Origin: Agelas oroides
Taxonomy: Eukaryota; Porifera; Demospongiae; Agelasida; Agelasidae
NCBI GenBank assembly: GCA_949130485.1
Contig: OX422203.1
Location: forward strand, 4,431,178 to 4,495,177
Length of the DNA stretch: 64,000 nt
Direction: 5' to 3'
The notes beneath the pieces are model-generated. The model was not told where the DNA came from. It ran no database searches and saw nothing but the letters and a program-made list of their open reading frames with translations. Shown here in pieces: positions 34,708 to 44,350 of the stretch; within the stretch, counting starts at the first letter, position 1, and every line of letters starts with the position of its first letter. The position numbers and the translations under genes were made by a program.

Positions 34708-34744
<37 letters not shown>
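34706..34744. repeat. CT/AT microsatellite
   Basis: A CTCTCTCTCT tract followed by about 28 nt of AT repeats. A similar TA tract lies at 39,876-39,904. Confidence 0.9.
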
Positions 34745-34745
<1 letters not shown>

Positions 34746-34860
34746 GGTGTACATATATACTGATCTAGCTTCTTGATTACAAGAAGGATACGTATGTACA
34801 AGCTAGATTTCTTCATGTAAGATATTGAAATGTGTCACAGACGAAGAACATTATATCATA

Positions 34861-35121
34861 TGTGGCAGTCCCGTGTAGAAATCGAAGGTTATTCCGTTGC
34901 GTATTTCGATCGCATCGCTGCGTTCAAAGCGCCGTATCGCTGAACTTCCGTTAAGGGCGGGGCTCATACGCGCTTCGTAGACTCATTAGCTATTTACGCA
35001 TCTACGAAGCGCGTATGAGCCCCGCCCTTAACGGAAGTTCAGCGACACGGCGCTTTGAACGCAGCGATGCGATCGAAATACGCAACGGAATAACCTTCGA
35101 TTTCTACACGGGACTGTCACA
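34861..35121. mobile_element. 261-bp near-perfect palindromic MITE with TA target
   Basis: TGTGGCAGTCCCGTGTAGAA at the left is matched inverted at the right (TTCTACACGGGACTGTCACA). The arms are almost identical over about 120 bp with a short loop around 34,985-35,000. TA on both sides (34,859-34,860 and 35,122-35,123) is the likely target duplication. It sits just inside the right end of the 8.1-kb element. Confidence 0.85.
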
Positions 35122-35124
35122 TAT

Positions 35125-35332
35125 ACATAATTATAAGATTATATACATTTCTTATAGGAAAAATATCTTATAAGAATATGGTGTTTATACTTATAAGAAT
35201 CTTATAAGAATGTGAAATTCTTACAAGAATTACATAAGATCTTATGATGCTTTCATAAGATTTTTTTTACTTATAAGAACTGCCAGAATCTTATACGAAT
35301 CTTATAAGATCTTACGACTTTTTCCATAAGGG
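35125..35332. promoter_or_regulatory. Right terminal/subterminal repeat region of the 8.1-kb element
   Basis: It mirrors the left end. CTTATAAGAAT and variants occur about every 15-30 bp, and the last about 40 bp are the inverted copy of the left terminus (GATCTTACGACTTTTTCCAT and on). No coding capacity. Confidence 0.55.
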
Positions 35333-35691
35333 CAGTCTGTGCCTTGTTTATCACTAAGTGGACATCTTGTACTTATCTTCATCACAGATCCTGCTTCTCC
35401 CCAAAGTGTGAGGTTTTTATGAGCCCGGCAGATATCTCCTATTTATCTTATCTCCCAAGTGCCACACTATCTATGCAGCAGTCGGGCAGGTCGGGTTTTG
35501 ACCCAATCACTTTTTCGCATACCCAACTTGCACATGCGCACTTTGAATTGTGTTGAGTCGAAGATAGTAGCTACAAGTCATGTCATCCCCCCAAAAAATA
35601 CCCAAGGCAATACTATCAGCCTTTGCAAGCTGCCATGAAGCCGAAGACAGGACATGTTGCCCACTGCTGGTCAACATGTTTCGTGTGGCTA
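35333..35691 (+). repeat. LTR-like segment copy 1, continuation after the insertion
   Basis: The first about 193 bp repeat 27,011-27,204; the rest continues the match to copy 2 (42,720-42,903) up to GTGTGGCT, where the two copies part ways. So one segment of about 195 bp is present on both sides of the 8.1-kb element. Confidence 0.75.
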
Positions 35692-35699
35692 TGAACCAC

Positions 35700-36520
35700 A
35701 CACGCAGCTAACTTGCTAGGTTTAAACACGGAATTTGCAACAACACTAGATCTCTTTCCATATCACTGTTTATGCATGGGCTCTTGCTTGCAGATTCAGG
35801 GCAGAACTTTTAAAAATAGTTTTGGAGTGGGCTAAATTGAGGTTAGACAAGCATCAGAAGAGAGAAGAGAGGAAACTCATAATACATCCTTACTTCCTAT
35901 CTGTGGCAAAACAACTTGTGTTGGCACTCACAGTGTCCATCCCACAACAGATAATTGTCCAACCTCTAAGTCTTCTGGTTGTCTCCCTGCCTTGTGTTGC
36001 CTTCATAGCATCTTGGGAGCCAAACCTCAAAGCCCTCTATTCCTGCCTAGTGACATAGGCATTTCATCCACACTGGGTATTTGCTTCAAACCAGCAAGAG
36101 TCACATATGACAATTTGCCAAGTCATCATTGCTCCCCCCTTACTTCAAGCCATAGTGAGGCTTACGCTAACCATCATTGACTGATTATCCTGGTTCATGG
36201 GGTAATGTCTGCTTGAGCCTTCCAAACGTCCAACATTGGTAGCCAAGCCTCCTGTTATAGACAGTGCTGCATTGATTATGAATCTGATTCAGTTGCTTGA
36301 TTCTTGCAACATCTGCATTGGAAACACCGAAACAGGGTATCTCAATGTTTTGTCCCACTGCTTGACAACGCCCTGTGGTAGCCATGGTAAGTACAAGAGC
36401 TAACTGATTAACCAAAGTACTTTTCTCAAACCTACACGTCCCCATGTCCCACCTTTCTGTTGGTGTAAAGCTTATCTCCCAAGCACTGCACTATTTAGTC
36501 CTTAATAGTAAATAGTTATT
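35700..36520. other. No gene identified
   Basis: A stop-rich region with short open stretches at 35,822-36,058 (+) and 36,185-36,445 (-) that show no domain I can name. It may include degraded N-terminal parts of the P-element-like gene that follows. Confidence 0.4.
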
Positions 36521-36539
36521 AAATGGTTTGATTATGTGT

Positions 36540-37424
36540 ACACAATGTTCTTCAGATGCACAATGTGTGGCTTACTGCAATGAAAGCCAACCTGCCATCC
36601 CCACTGTGCGACACAAAAGTTGCCAGTTTCTCCTGCAACATCACAGTGGATCAGTCCGCTGTCCCAACTGCGTGACATGCAGGAGAACACTGACAGACAG
36701 CGAATGGATGCTACATCTTTCCAAGATGCTAGGGGTATGCGTCAATGATACAGTGATGTCTTTATCTAAGACATGGGTCTAGTCGGGCATTGTATGAAGC
36801 GCTATATGGGGTCTTGAAGCTGTCTTCTTGGTGAATGTTGTGGGACTACATGCACTATGTTTATGCCAGGCTGCTAATCATGGACGAAATGCAGATTCAT
36901 GAAGAACTCCTATTGACAAACACTCTTGGAAAATAGTTGGTTTTGCCAACTTAGGTAACATCAATCAACATCTGCTAGCATTTGAGCATCCCAATAGCAT
37001 TCCTCAGGACCAACCATTAGCGCGAACAATGATGATATTCACGGTTAGAGGGCTGTTTCAAAGCTACAGTTTCCCTACGCACATGCAGTTCCTATGTTCG
37101 TCTATCTTCTTTTGCAAACATTGTTGGAAGCAGTGGAGAGAATAGAGACGTTTGGTCTGAAGGCTAGAATACCACACATTCACAAAGGTACTTGGAACCA
37201 TTACTGAAATACTGTTTAATTACTTATTTGGTGCAACTAGGAATGGCAATTCTGTGAATTGTCGCATGATGTAGATGCACGATCCAAGCAACGATTTGCT
37301 TCACAATTCTTTTGCAGATAATGACAGACCGTTCCCATTTTCTTTGGACCCTTCTCACCTCATCAAAACTGCACAGAATGGTGTCTCAGCCATGACAATG
37401 ATCAGTTCGTTGAGAGAGCACGAG
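36540..37424 (+). pseudogene. P-element/THAP9-like transposase remnant
   Basis: Three blocks in order: a Cys pair followed by basic residues (SVRCPNCVTCRRTL; about 36,650-36,690), as seen just after the THAP part of THAP9-like proteins; the catalytic core start LIMDEMQIHEELL (about 36,880) with IVGFANLGNINQHLLAFEH and TMMIFTVRGLF; and FSLDPSHLIKTAQN (about 37,340-37,380). Two or more frameshifts separate the blocks, and about half of the protein is missing. The family call rests on the MDEM and DPSHLIKT motifs. Confidence 0.65.
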
Positions 37425-37665
37425 GTTTGTCGGAAGGGCAAAGGCTAGCTAGGACATCCGTACAGTCAAACTACCTAATGAAGTATCTATCACTAAATAG
37501 CAGATCGATGCGGGTAGGTTGGGTCACAAAAGAACGGAAAGACTTGGTAGCTAGTTGTCCTCTGTGGCCCATTTTGACTTTGATGTCAATGACAAGCCGC
37601 ATGCTCAGAGCATCTTGCCTCATGCTGGAACTTAGATGTTATGAGGAGAAAATAGAGGAAAGTGA

Positions 37666-37748
37666 AAAGGCCGGCAGCTGCCAGGAGTCGAACCCAGGAC
37701 ACCTGGCTTGAGCTGTCAGTGGTCTGCCACTGAGCGATGGCAGCTGGA
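37666..37748 (-). tRNA. tRNA-like sequence, probably a tRNA pseudogene or SINE head
   Basis: On the - strand there is an A-box-like TCGCTCAGTGGCA and a perfect B box GGTTCGACTCC with about 45 nt between them. CTGAC...GCCAG could form a flawed anticodon stem with CTC in the loop, but position 33 is G rather than T, and the T-stem and acceptor do not fit together at normal length. A functional tRNA is therefore unlikely. Confidence 0.4.
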
Positions 37749-37933
37749 CAACCACCAACCCCCACAATCCTCAAAACATGGTGTATCAACCTGTACACAG
37801 ACAGGAATATTCACTTTGTGATTTGCCCAAGTCACCAGGTTAGTTCATGTATCAATGTTAGTGCTCTGTTGATTTAGAAAACATCAAGGCAATGCATACA
37901 GTATGTAGCTTAATGTACTTTTTATACTAACTG

Positions 37934-38980
37934 ATGTTGGTAAGTTGTTATACTGATCACTACCATTACTTCATTCCAGCTCAAGAATATGGTTTCAGCT
38001 CTCTTCCAATCTCTCTGACAAAATGTGGTAACAAGTACATCATGGTTGTCATGGATCACTTTACTCGGTGGGTAGAGGCATACAGTCTTCCCAACCAAGA
38101 GGCAGCCACTGTGGCCAAAGTCCTGGTCAACGCGTGGATCAGTCGATATGGAGTACAGACACAATCCAATCAGATCAAGGCAAGAACTTTGACTCACAAC
38201 TCTCAGACCTGCCAGCTCTTGGGAATACACAAGACCAGAACCACACCATGCCATCCACAATCTGATGGATTAGCAGAAAGATCTAATCAGACACTCAAGA
38301 CGCTACTAAGAATTCGATTGAAGCAAATTCCTGAGGACATGTGGGATGAAGAACTGCCACTGCTAATGTTGGCATACCGTTCCATTGTACAAGAAAGCAC
38401 TCAGTTCACCCCCTACCGGTTGATGTTTGGAAGGGAAGTGCAGTTACCAATAGAGCTAGTGTTTGGCAGAAGGCCAACCCCCGGGGGAACACATGGAGAC
38501 TATGTAGCCCACTTACAAGAGCGGCTGGAAGCAGTCTATGGTGTGGTTCATGAACACTTGTGCCAGGCAGTTCAACACCAAAAGCAGTGTTCTGACCGTA
38601 AGTCTCCAAAGGACGAGCAGCTAAGTTTCACAGGCCATGGAAGGGGCCATATTGAGTTGTAAAGGTCTTCTCTGATGTCACATATTGTATCCAGTTGATG
38701 TCCCCCAGACACAAACATGATCGTCAATCTCGTTATCGACTTGAAACCTTGCCACTTGCAAGTGAACCACCAATCTGTAACACTCCACTGAGATTGCTCC
38801 ACAACCAGGACACTCCACTGAAGTTGCACCACAATCAGAGTATCCTGAAGATGAAGAGGAGTCATGGGCTTACTACAAACTGGAACCCTCCCCTATCCTG
38901 GAAAATGATGAGCCATTGGAGTCCTCTAAATCAACAATGTCCCACACTCAGGAAGAGGTTCTGGTTCTGGTGAACTACTC
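37934..38980 (+). pseudogene. Ty3/gypsy-like integrase and C-terminal polyprotein region
   Basis: The integrase core shows YIMVVMDHFTRWVEAYSLP (first Asp), then a shifted stretch near 38,160-38,225 in which the second Asp motif SDQGKNFDSQ is found in another frame, then TTPCHPQSDGLAERSNQTL with the catalytic Glu. Typical following motifs are LLMLAYRSIVQESTQFTPY and LMFGREVQLPIE. The chromodomain-like tail (FSDVTYCIQL) and an acidic end to about 38,980 are in other frames. The frame breaks make it inactive. Protease, RT and RNase H are not present upstream, where the P-element remnant lies. Confidence 0.75.
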
Positions 38981-39066
38981 ATTGCTCCTGGGTTGTTGTT
39001 CATTTGAATTGTGATACTACTGCGCTACTGTTGACTCTGACCTGTCGTTATCCACTAGACGTCTGA

Positions 39067-39871
39067 ATGGCAGGAAGACCAGTTCGTCAGTGCCGCCAAC
39101 AGAGGCAGCAACGACAGCAGCATCCCCCTCCTCCCCCTGCACTGTAAGTTTGGTCTACTACCCCCACGCCATGTGTGTATGGTACGAATAGGGTGTGGTT
39201 ACGTGAGACTTGCTATGTTTGAATTTAAATTTCCCACAGTTTTGCTACGAGGGCCAGGGTTGTGTGTACATGTAATGTAATGCATGTGTGGGGAGAGCAG
39301 GCTGAGAGGCAGGCTGAGAGGCAGGCTGGGTGGGGGAGCCTGGGGGGTATAGTTGGTGGTGCACGGAAGAGAAAGGGGACATTTAGTTTAAATGATATCG
39401 CTCCTGTAATTTCCACAATCTGTACAGTCTTGTCACTGTCTTGTACCGTTGTTTCATTTCTGCAGATGACCCTCAAAGACATGCAAAACCACTTAGTTGA
39501 ACACGCCAATGAAGACGGAGATTTATGGTGCCAGTTAGAGGGCTGTGCAGGCACTTACAACCCATATGGCATCAACATTTGGGGGTTGCGCAAGACAGCA
39601 GACAATAGGGAAGAGGGCTGGGAGATGGTCACACAGCAGGTGACTATAACATCCTCTGTCACCTGCAAAAGGTCCACAACATCCCCAAGCATGAGGTGGT
39701 GGAGGATGTTCTTCCCTGGGGCACCCCCCCCCCCCTTTCCCAGGTAGGAAAAACTTACATTTGATTTCACTAGCCTAATTCTAGTTTAGCTCTAATGTAC
39801 GAAAAGCCAAAGGTTAGATTAGTGTGCTCCTTGAACAGATCCACATGGGACTATCTTTGGCTCACATACCA

Positions 39872-39906
<35 letters not shown>

Positions 39907-41460
39907 GAAGCAAGTGAAACACGGGCCAAACAAGTAGTGATAGACAATCTGTCCATGGAGCCACATTAGCTTGTATACAGATTGTTCACTAACATCAACT
40001 CTTGTCCTCTTCCTTCCTGCAGAGTTGCAAGGGAGAGAGCAGGAGGTGTCTGCCCTGAGGGAGGAGGTGGCCTTGCTAAAGGAAGGGAGAGAGCAGGAGG
40101 TGTCTGCCCTGAGGGAGGAGGTGGCCTCACTAAAGGAAGGGAGAGAGCAGGAGGTGTCTGCCCTGAGGGAGGAGGTGGCCTCACTAAAGGAAGGGAGAGA
40201 GCAGGAGGTGTCTGCCCTGAGGGAGGAGGTGGCCTCACTAAAGGAAGGGAGAGAGCAGGAGGTGTCTGCCCTGAGGGAGGAGGTGGCCTCACTAAAGGAA
40301 GGGAGAGAGCAGGAGGTGTCTGCCCTGAGGGAGGAGGTGGCCTCGCTAAAGGAAGGGAGAGAGCAGGAGGTGTCTGCCCTGAGGGAGGAGGTGGCCTCGC
40401 TAAAGGAAGGGAGAGAGCAGGAGGTGTCTGCCCTGAGGGAGGAGGTGGCCTCACTAAAAGAAGGGAGAGAGCAGGAGGTGTCTGCCCTGAGGGAGGAGGT
40501 GGCCTCACTAAAGGAAAGGAGAGAGCAGGAGGTCAGCCTGGAGAGGGACGTGTGTGGGCTAGAAGCCATTTTAAACAACCTCGATGACCTCCAATCTCAA
40601 ACCAACCGTCAAGTGCGGCTGATCTGTAACGTTGTGTGGTAAGCCATTTCATCCGTCTCTGGAGGAGGACGAGATTGTGAGTATATGTGTTGTATGTTAT
40701 TGTGTAGTTGCATATTCTAATCTACGTATAGAAGTGGCACAGAGCTTTGTGGGGCAATCAGAACTAGATTGAGCTGGGGAAAAGGTTATCAGTGATCCAA
40801 CATTACATGGTGTTAATCAGTTATGTGTTTCTAGTATACTAGTTGACAAGAAAATGTGTGTTTTTGGTGGGGGGGGGGGGGATTGTAACACACGTACATT
40901 TACTTTCTTGTACACACCTGCACACACAGCCTGCAATCACTAAAACACGCAGGGCCCTACAGAAAAGGTAGGATAGGATCCGTGGCCAATTACCCCAGTG
41001 GTCGGAAGACGAATGGGAACAGGGAGAAGAGAATGAATGGGAAGAGGGAGAAGAGGTGGAGGAGGTAAGGATGTGTGTATTGCTTCACTCACAGGGTCTT
41101 CCTATGCAAAAAAAAGATCATGTGGGGGGCATGGCCTAGGAACAAGGCTATGTGTGCCCGATGTGCCCGCGAATGTGTGTTAAAGTCAGCTTTATTATGT
41201 GTGTACGCATGTGCCACAGCCTATAGTGTTCGTGTTTGAGTGTCCTTTGCTGCAACTTCTCTATTTGCAGTTCCACTCCCAGAGTGATTATAATTACGAG
41301 AGGTTGGACTCTGAGGTGGAGGACTCCCCTGGGCACTACAGTGTTTATGGGGATGAGGATGAGGACATCGTATACTCCACTGCCCTCAAGGGGCAGGAAG
41401 AGGAGAACGAGGGCATAACCTACTACACCGGCCCTCGAGGGTCTAGAGGAAGAGGAGGAG
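39067..41460 (+). CDS. Unrecognised multi-exon gene with a long coiled-coil repeat exon
   Basis: The Met at 39,067 starts a short Arg/Gln/Pro-rich exon (MAGRPVRQCRQQRQQ; to 39,143). Further exons by splice signals: 39,466-39,639 (MTLKDMQNHLVEHANEDGD, CQLEGCAGTYN), 40,023-40,625 (coiled-coil array), 40,930-41,064 (Trp/Glu-rich: WSEDEWEQGEENEWEEG) and 41,271-41,460 (acidic, Tyr-rich, ending RGSRGRGG). I do not know the family. The layout (basic start, repeat coil, acidic tail) resembles the BEN-type loci, but no BEN domain is seen before the retroelement end at 41.7 kb. It sits directly after the gypsy remnant. Confidence 0.5.
40023..40540 (+). repeat. 54-bp coding tandem array (18-residue coiled-coil unit), about 9.5 copies
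   Basis: The unit is GREQEVSALREEVASLKE, with hydrophobic residues spaced for a coiled coil. Copies are nearly identical (A/S and single silent changes). The exon reading through the array in this frame has the best flanks; the Gly/Pro-rich and minus-strand readings are shadows. Its 18-residue length is not a multiple of seven, so the heptad phase would drift from unit to unit. Confidence 0.9.
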
Positions 41461-42016
41461 GTAAGGACTTGTGTAGTAAATTCTCTATGCTTTTTAGTCT
41501 AGAAGAAAAAGGTACTGAACAACTAGCCTGACCTTTTCCACTTCGAGGCTCAAGTCCTTGGATTGGTCCACTTTAAACATAGGCATCACTTGAGTGATAA
41601 AATATAAAGCTGGCTAGCTAATGAGAAAACCCAAAGAACAGATTCAGTCCATGTAACTTGTTACCATGGTAACCATGTTGATCATTTTCTTTCATGCCGG
41701 CCACTTTTCTCTCTCTCCTACATCAGCAACCTCCAACTCCCCAGTGCCCGACCCCTCAGCCCCTAACTCCCCAGTCCCCGGGTCCTTCCCAGAATGTTAC
41801 AACCTACAGCACAAAATTGATGGAGTTGACGTGTGAACAATCCACCACCACATGTTCCCCAGTTATGGCAGGACAGCCAACAAACCGTCACTTCCCAATT
41901 GGAGAACACTCGAGGTGGACAAGTTGGGGGTTCCAGACTGCGGAAAAGAGTTCAACCCCCAGACTATTACCAGTCTCAGCCCGAGACGGGCTCTAGCACC
42001 CAAAGGGGGGAGTAAT
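41195..42016 (+). repeat. Segmental duplication copy 2: exon plus retroelement 3' end
   Basis: It matches 25,975-26,523, with an extra block of about 283 bp (41,277-41,566) that holds the FHSQSDYNYERL exon. It ends in the frame with RLRKRVQPPDYYQSQPE and a stop at the purine tract AAAGGGGGGAGTAA. Copy 2 is the fuller version. Confidence 0.65.
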
Positions 42017-42903
42017 GTCATGAACAGTGAACGTATTTAGAGGACTTGTTCAAGTAATTACACTAATTTGCTAATTTTGTACAGCTTGTACATTCCTTTG
42101 AGTATTTGCCCGCTCACAGCTAAAACTGTACACTTGCATTTCTTTCTCTCAACACTATTTCGGATCCAAGAAACTCATTACAAAAGCAAAAGAGAAGGGT
42201 GAACCGGAAATACATAGATGATTGCTATGATGCTAGAGGCGAGCCTAAGAAGGCAAAGCAAGACAAGGATGAAACAGGAGGAGTAGACGTTGGCCTGCTG
42301 AAGAAATATTGCAATGCAAGACTAAACAGTAATAAACAAGACAAGGAAGCAAAACGAGGAGCAATGGAGGAAATGCTCAAAATTGGAAGGAAAAATTCCT
42401 TGCCAAAGGTGTGATAACCTGCAAAAAGAGTTGAACGAATTGAAAGAGAAGCTTATTGAAAAAGAAAAATCAATTGCATCTCTGAATGAGGTGGTTGATG
42501 AGCTCAATTTTTTGCTACAAGACTGAGCCCAGGAGCCAAATGCCTGCAGGTTATTTTTGTTGTGTGTAAATCATCAACAGTCAGTGCCTTGTTTATCACT
42601 AAGTGGACATCTTGTACTTATCTTCCTCACAGATATCTCCTATTTATCTTATCTCCCGAGCACCACACTATCTATGCAGCAGTTGGGCAGGTCGGGTTTT
42701 GACCCAATCACTTTTTCGCATACCCAACTTGCACATGCACACTTTGAATTGTGTTGAGTCGAAGATAGTAGCTACAAGCCATGTCATCCCCACAAAAAAC
42801 TACCCAAGGCAACACTATCAGTTCCCATTTCCTTTGCTAGCTGCCATGAAGGCAAAGACAGGTCATGTTGCCCACTGCTGGTCAACATGTTTCGTGTGGC
42901 TTC
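42017..42903 (+). repeat. LTR-like segment copy 2 with embedded coiled-coil frame
   Basis: It begins TGTCATGAACAG. Bases 42,199-42,530 encode YIDDCYDARGEPKKAKQ and, across one frameshift near 42,390, LQKELNELKEKLIEKEKSIA, a coiled coil of about 100 residues ending in a TGA. The homology with copy 1 ends at GTGTGGCT (42,903). No terminal CA with a target duplication could be fixed, so LTR status is provisional. Confidence 0.5.
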
Positions 42904-42930
42904 TTGTTTATCACTAAGTGGACATCATTG

Positions 42931-43692
42931 ACCATCACCTGGTCTTTCTCCTTCTCATGAAGATGGAAACACCATTGACCAGAGAGAACCATCACCTGGT
43001 CTTTCTCCTTTTCATGAAGATGGAGACACCTTTGACCAGAGAGAACCATCACCTGGTCTTTCTCCTTCTCAAGAAGATGGAGACACCACTGACCAGAGAG
43101 AACCATCACCTGGTCTTACTCCTTCTCATGAAGATGGAGACACCACTGACCAGAGAGAACCATCACCTGGTCTTTCTCCTTCTCATGAAGATGGAGACAC
43201 CACTGACCAGAGAGAACCATCACCTGGTCTTTCTCCTTCTCATGAAGATGGAGACACCACTGACCAGAGAGAACCATCACCTGGTCTTTCTCCTTCTCAT
43301 GAAGATGGAGACACCACTGACCAGAGAGAACCATCACCTGGTCTTTCTCCTTCTCATGAAGATGGAGACACCACTGACCAGAGAGAACCATCACCTGGTC
43401 TTTCTCCTTCTCATGAAGATGGAGACACCACTGACCAGAGAGAACCATCACCTGGTCTTTCTCCTTCTCATGAAGATGGAGACACCACTGACCAGAGAGA
43501 ACCATCACCTGGTCTTTCTCCTTCTCATGAAGATGGAGACACCACTGACCAGAGAGAACCATCACCTGGTCTTTCTCCTTCTCATGAAGATGGAGACACC
43601 ACTGACCAGAGAGAACCATCACCTGGTCTTTCTCCTTCTCATGAAGATGGAGACACCACTGACCAGAGAGAACCATCACCTGGTCTTTCTCC
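42931..43692 (+). repeat. 57-bp tandem array, about 13 copies
   Basis: The 57-bp units around ACCATCACCTGGTCTTTCTC are nearly identical over the last 10 copies. They start immediately after the end of the LTR-like segment. Confidence 0.95.
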
Positions 43693-43725
43693 CTATGAGC
43701 AGTATGTCGAAAGGAATATATAGCA
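42931..43725 (+). CDS. Repeat exon of 57-bp units (EPSPGLSPSHEDGDTTDQR), parent gene unknown
   Basis: In the likely frame a 19-residue acidic, Ser/Pro-rich unit is repeated about 13 times, then the exon reads PGLSPYEQYVERNI and stops (TAG; 43,723-43,725). Upstream there is a TGA directly before the first unit and no clear acceptor, so the start is open. The 291-codon frame with LLLMKMETPLTREN is an alternative, but it is hydrophobic, low complexity and has no sensible flank. The first three units are diverged and the last ten almost identical. Confidence 0.45.
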
Positions 43726-44215
43726 GGGAAGCGAAGGAATTCCTTGCCAAAGTTATGGTGAGAGATTTTTTGTTATACGATTTAACCATCTGACTCAATA
43801 GTTTTTGCACATATCCTAACCAGAGAAATATCATGTGATGTGAGTGAGTATATAGCACTCCTCCAACTTTAACTCATTGCACATGGAAAACTTTATATGT
43901 TACTGTTTAGCATCAAAGAAATTGTCAATTATTGCCGAGCGCCTTAGCGCGAGGCTACTAATCGTGCAGCGTAGTCAGCTCGTGTTTGTATGTATGTATA
44001 TATATATATATATATATGTATATCCATCACACTTTGATTACGTGGGCGCGGTTTCTGTGGTCTCGTCCCCAGACTACTAGCCACGTGGTACTGGTCCGAC
44101 CAGGAGGCGATCGAAAGATTGTGCGCGTGCGAGAGCTGAAACGGAGCAGGGGCCACATGGTACTGGTGGGAGCAGGAGGCGATCGACGTGTGAAAAAGAT
44201 CGTCCGAGAGCCGAA

Positions 44216-44350
44216 ATGGAGCAGAAGCAGTCAAAGCGTGATCGTGCTAGAGAGCGAAGACGGAAACAAAGGGACACTGCATCAGAAGAGAGTAAGGCAA
44301 AGGAGAAAGAGTCTGACAGATACTCGCATGACACTACGCTCACTTCCTGA
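44216..44350 (+). CDS. Small basic/acidic coiled-coil peptide or first exon, unknown
   Basis: A 44-residue frame from Met 44,216: MEQKQSKRDRARERRRKQRD, then a Glu/Lys/Ser-rich part, ending at TGA 44,348-44,350. The highly charged N-terminus looks like a real first exon (nuclear or RNA-binding type), but no downstream exon was recognised. It overlaps a longer Arg-rich frame in another phase. Confidence 0.3.
   Translation: MEQKQSKRDRARERRRKQRDTASEESKAKEKESDRYSHDTTLTS

Larger units (their letters stand above)
27205..35332. mobile_element. 8.1-kb EnSpm-like transposon carrying a TNP2 transposase and a BEN-domain gene
   Basis: The ends are inverted: CCCTTATGGAAAAAGT at 27205 and ACTTTTTCCATAAGGG ending at 35332, continuing inward for about 40 bp with few differences. 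Both flanks begin with CA (27203-27204 and 35333-35334), a possible 2-bp target duplication. The interior ends (27205-27500 and 35125-35332) are packed with TCTTATAAGA-type palindromes. Inside are a leftward BEN-domain gene (27.9-30.4 kb) and a rightward TNP2-like transposase (31.4-34.6 kb), about 1 kb apart at their 5' ends. Two younger MITEs are nested in it. Insertion into an LTR-like segment left about 195 bp of that target present on both sides. Confidence 0.7.

Noticed and set aside
37666-37748. Functional tRNA-Glu(CTC)
   Set aside because: Position 33 is not T, the T-stem has two wobble pairs and the acceptor does not close at normal length.
39862-40578. Antisense Pro- or Ser-rich repeat frames opposite the coiled-coil array
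   Set aside because: Shadows of the 54-bp repeat; the + strand coiled coil with good splice sites explains the region.
42918-43793. Hydrophobic repeat protein (LLLMKMETPLTRENHH)
   Set aside because: Not membrane-like in detail and alternates with charged residues; the acidic EPSPGLSPSHEDG frame looks more like coding sequence, though neither is proven.
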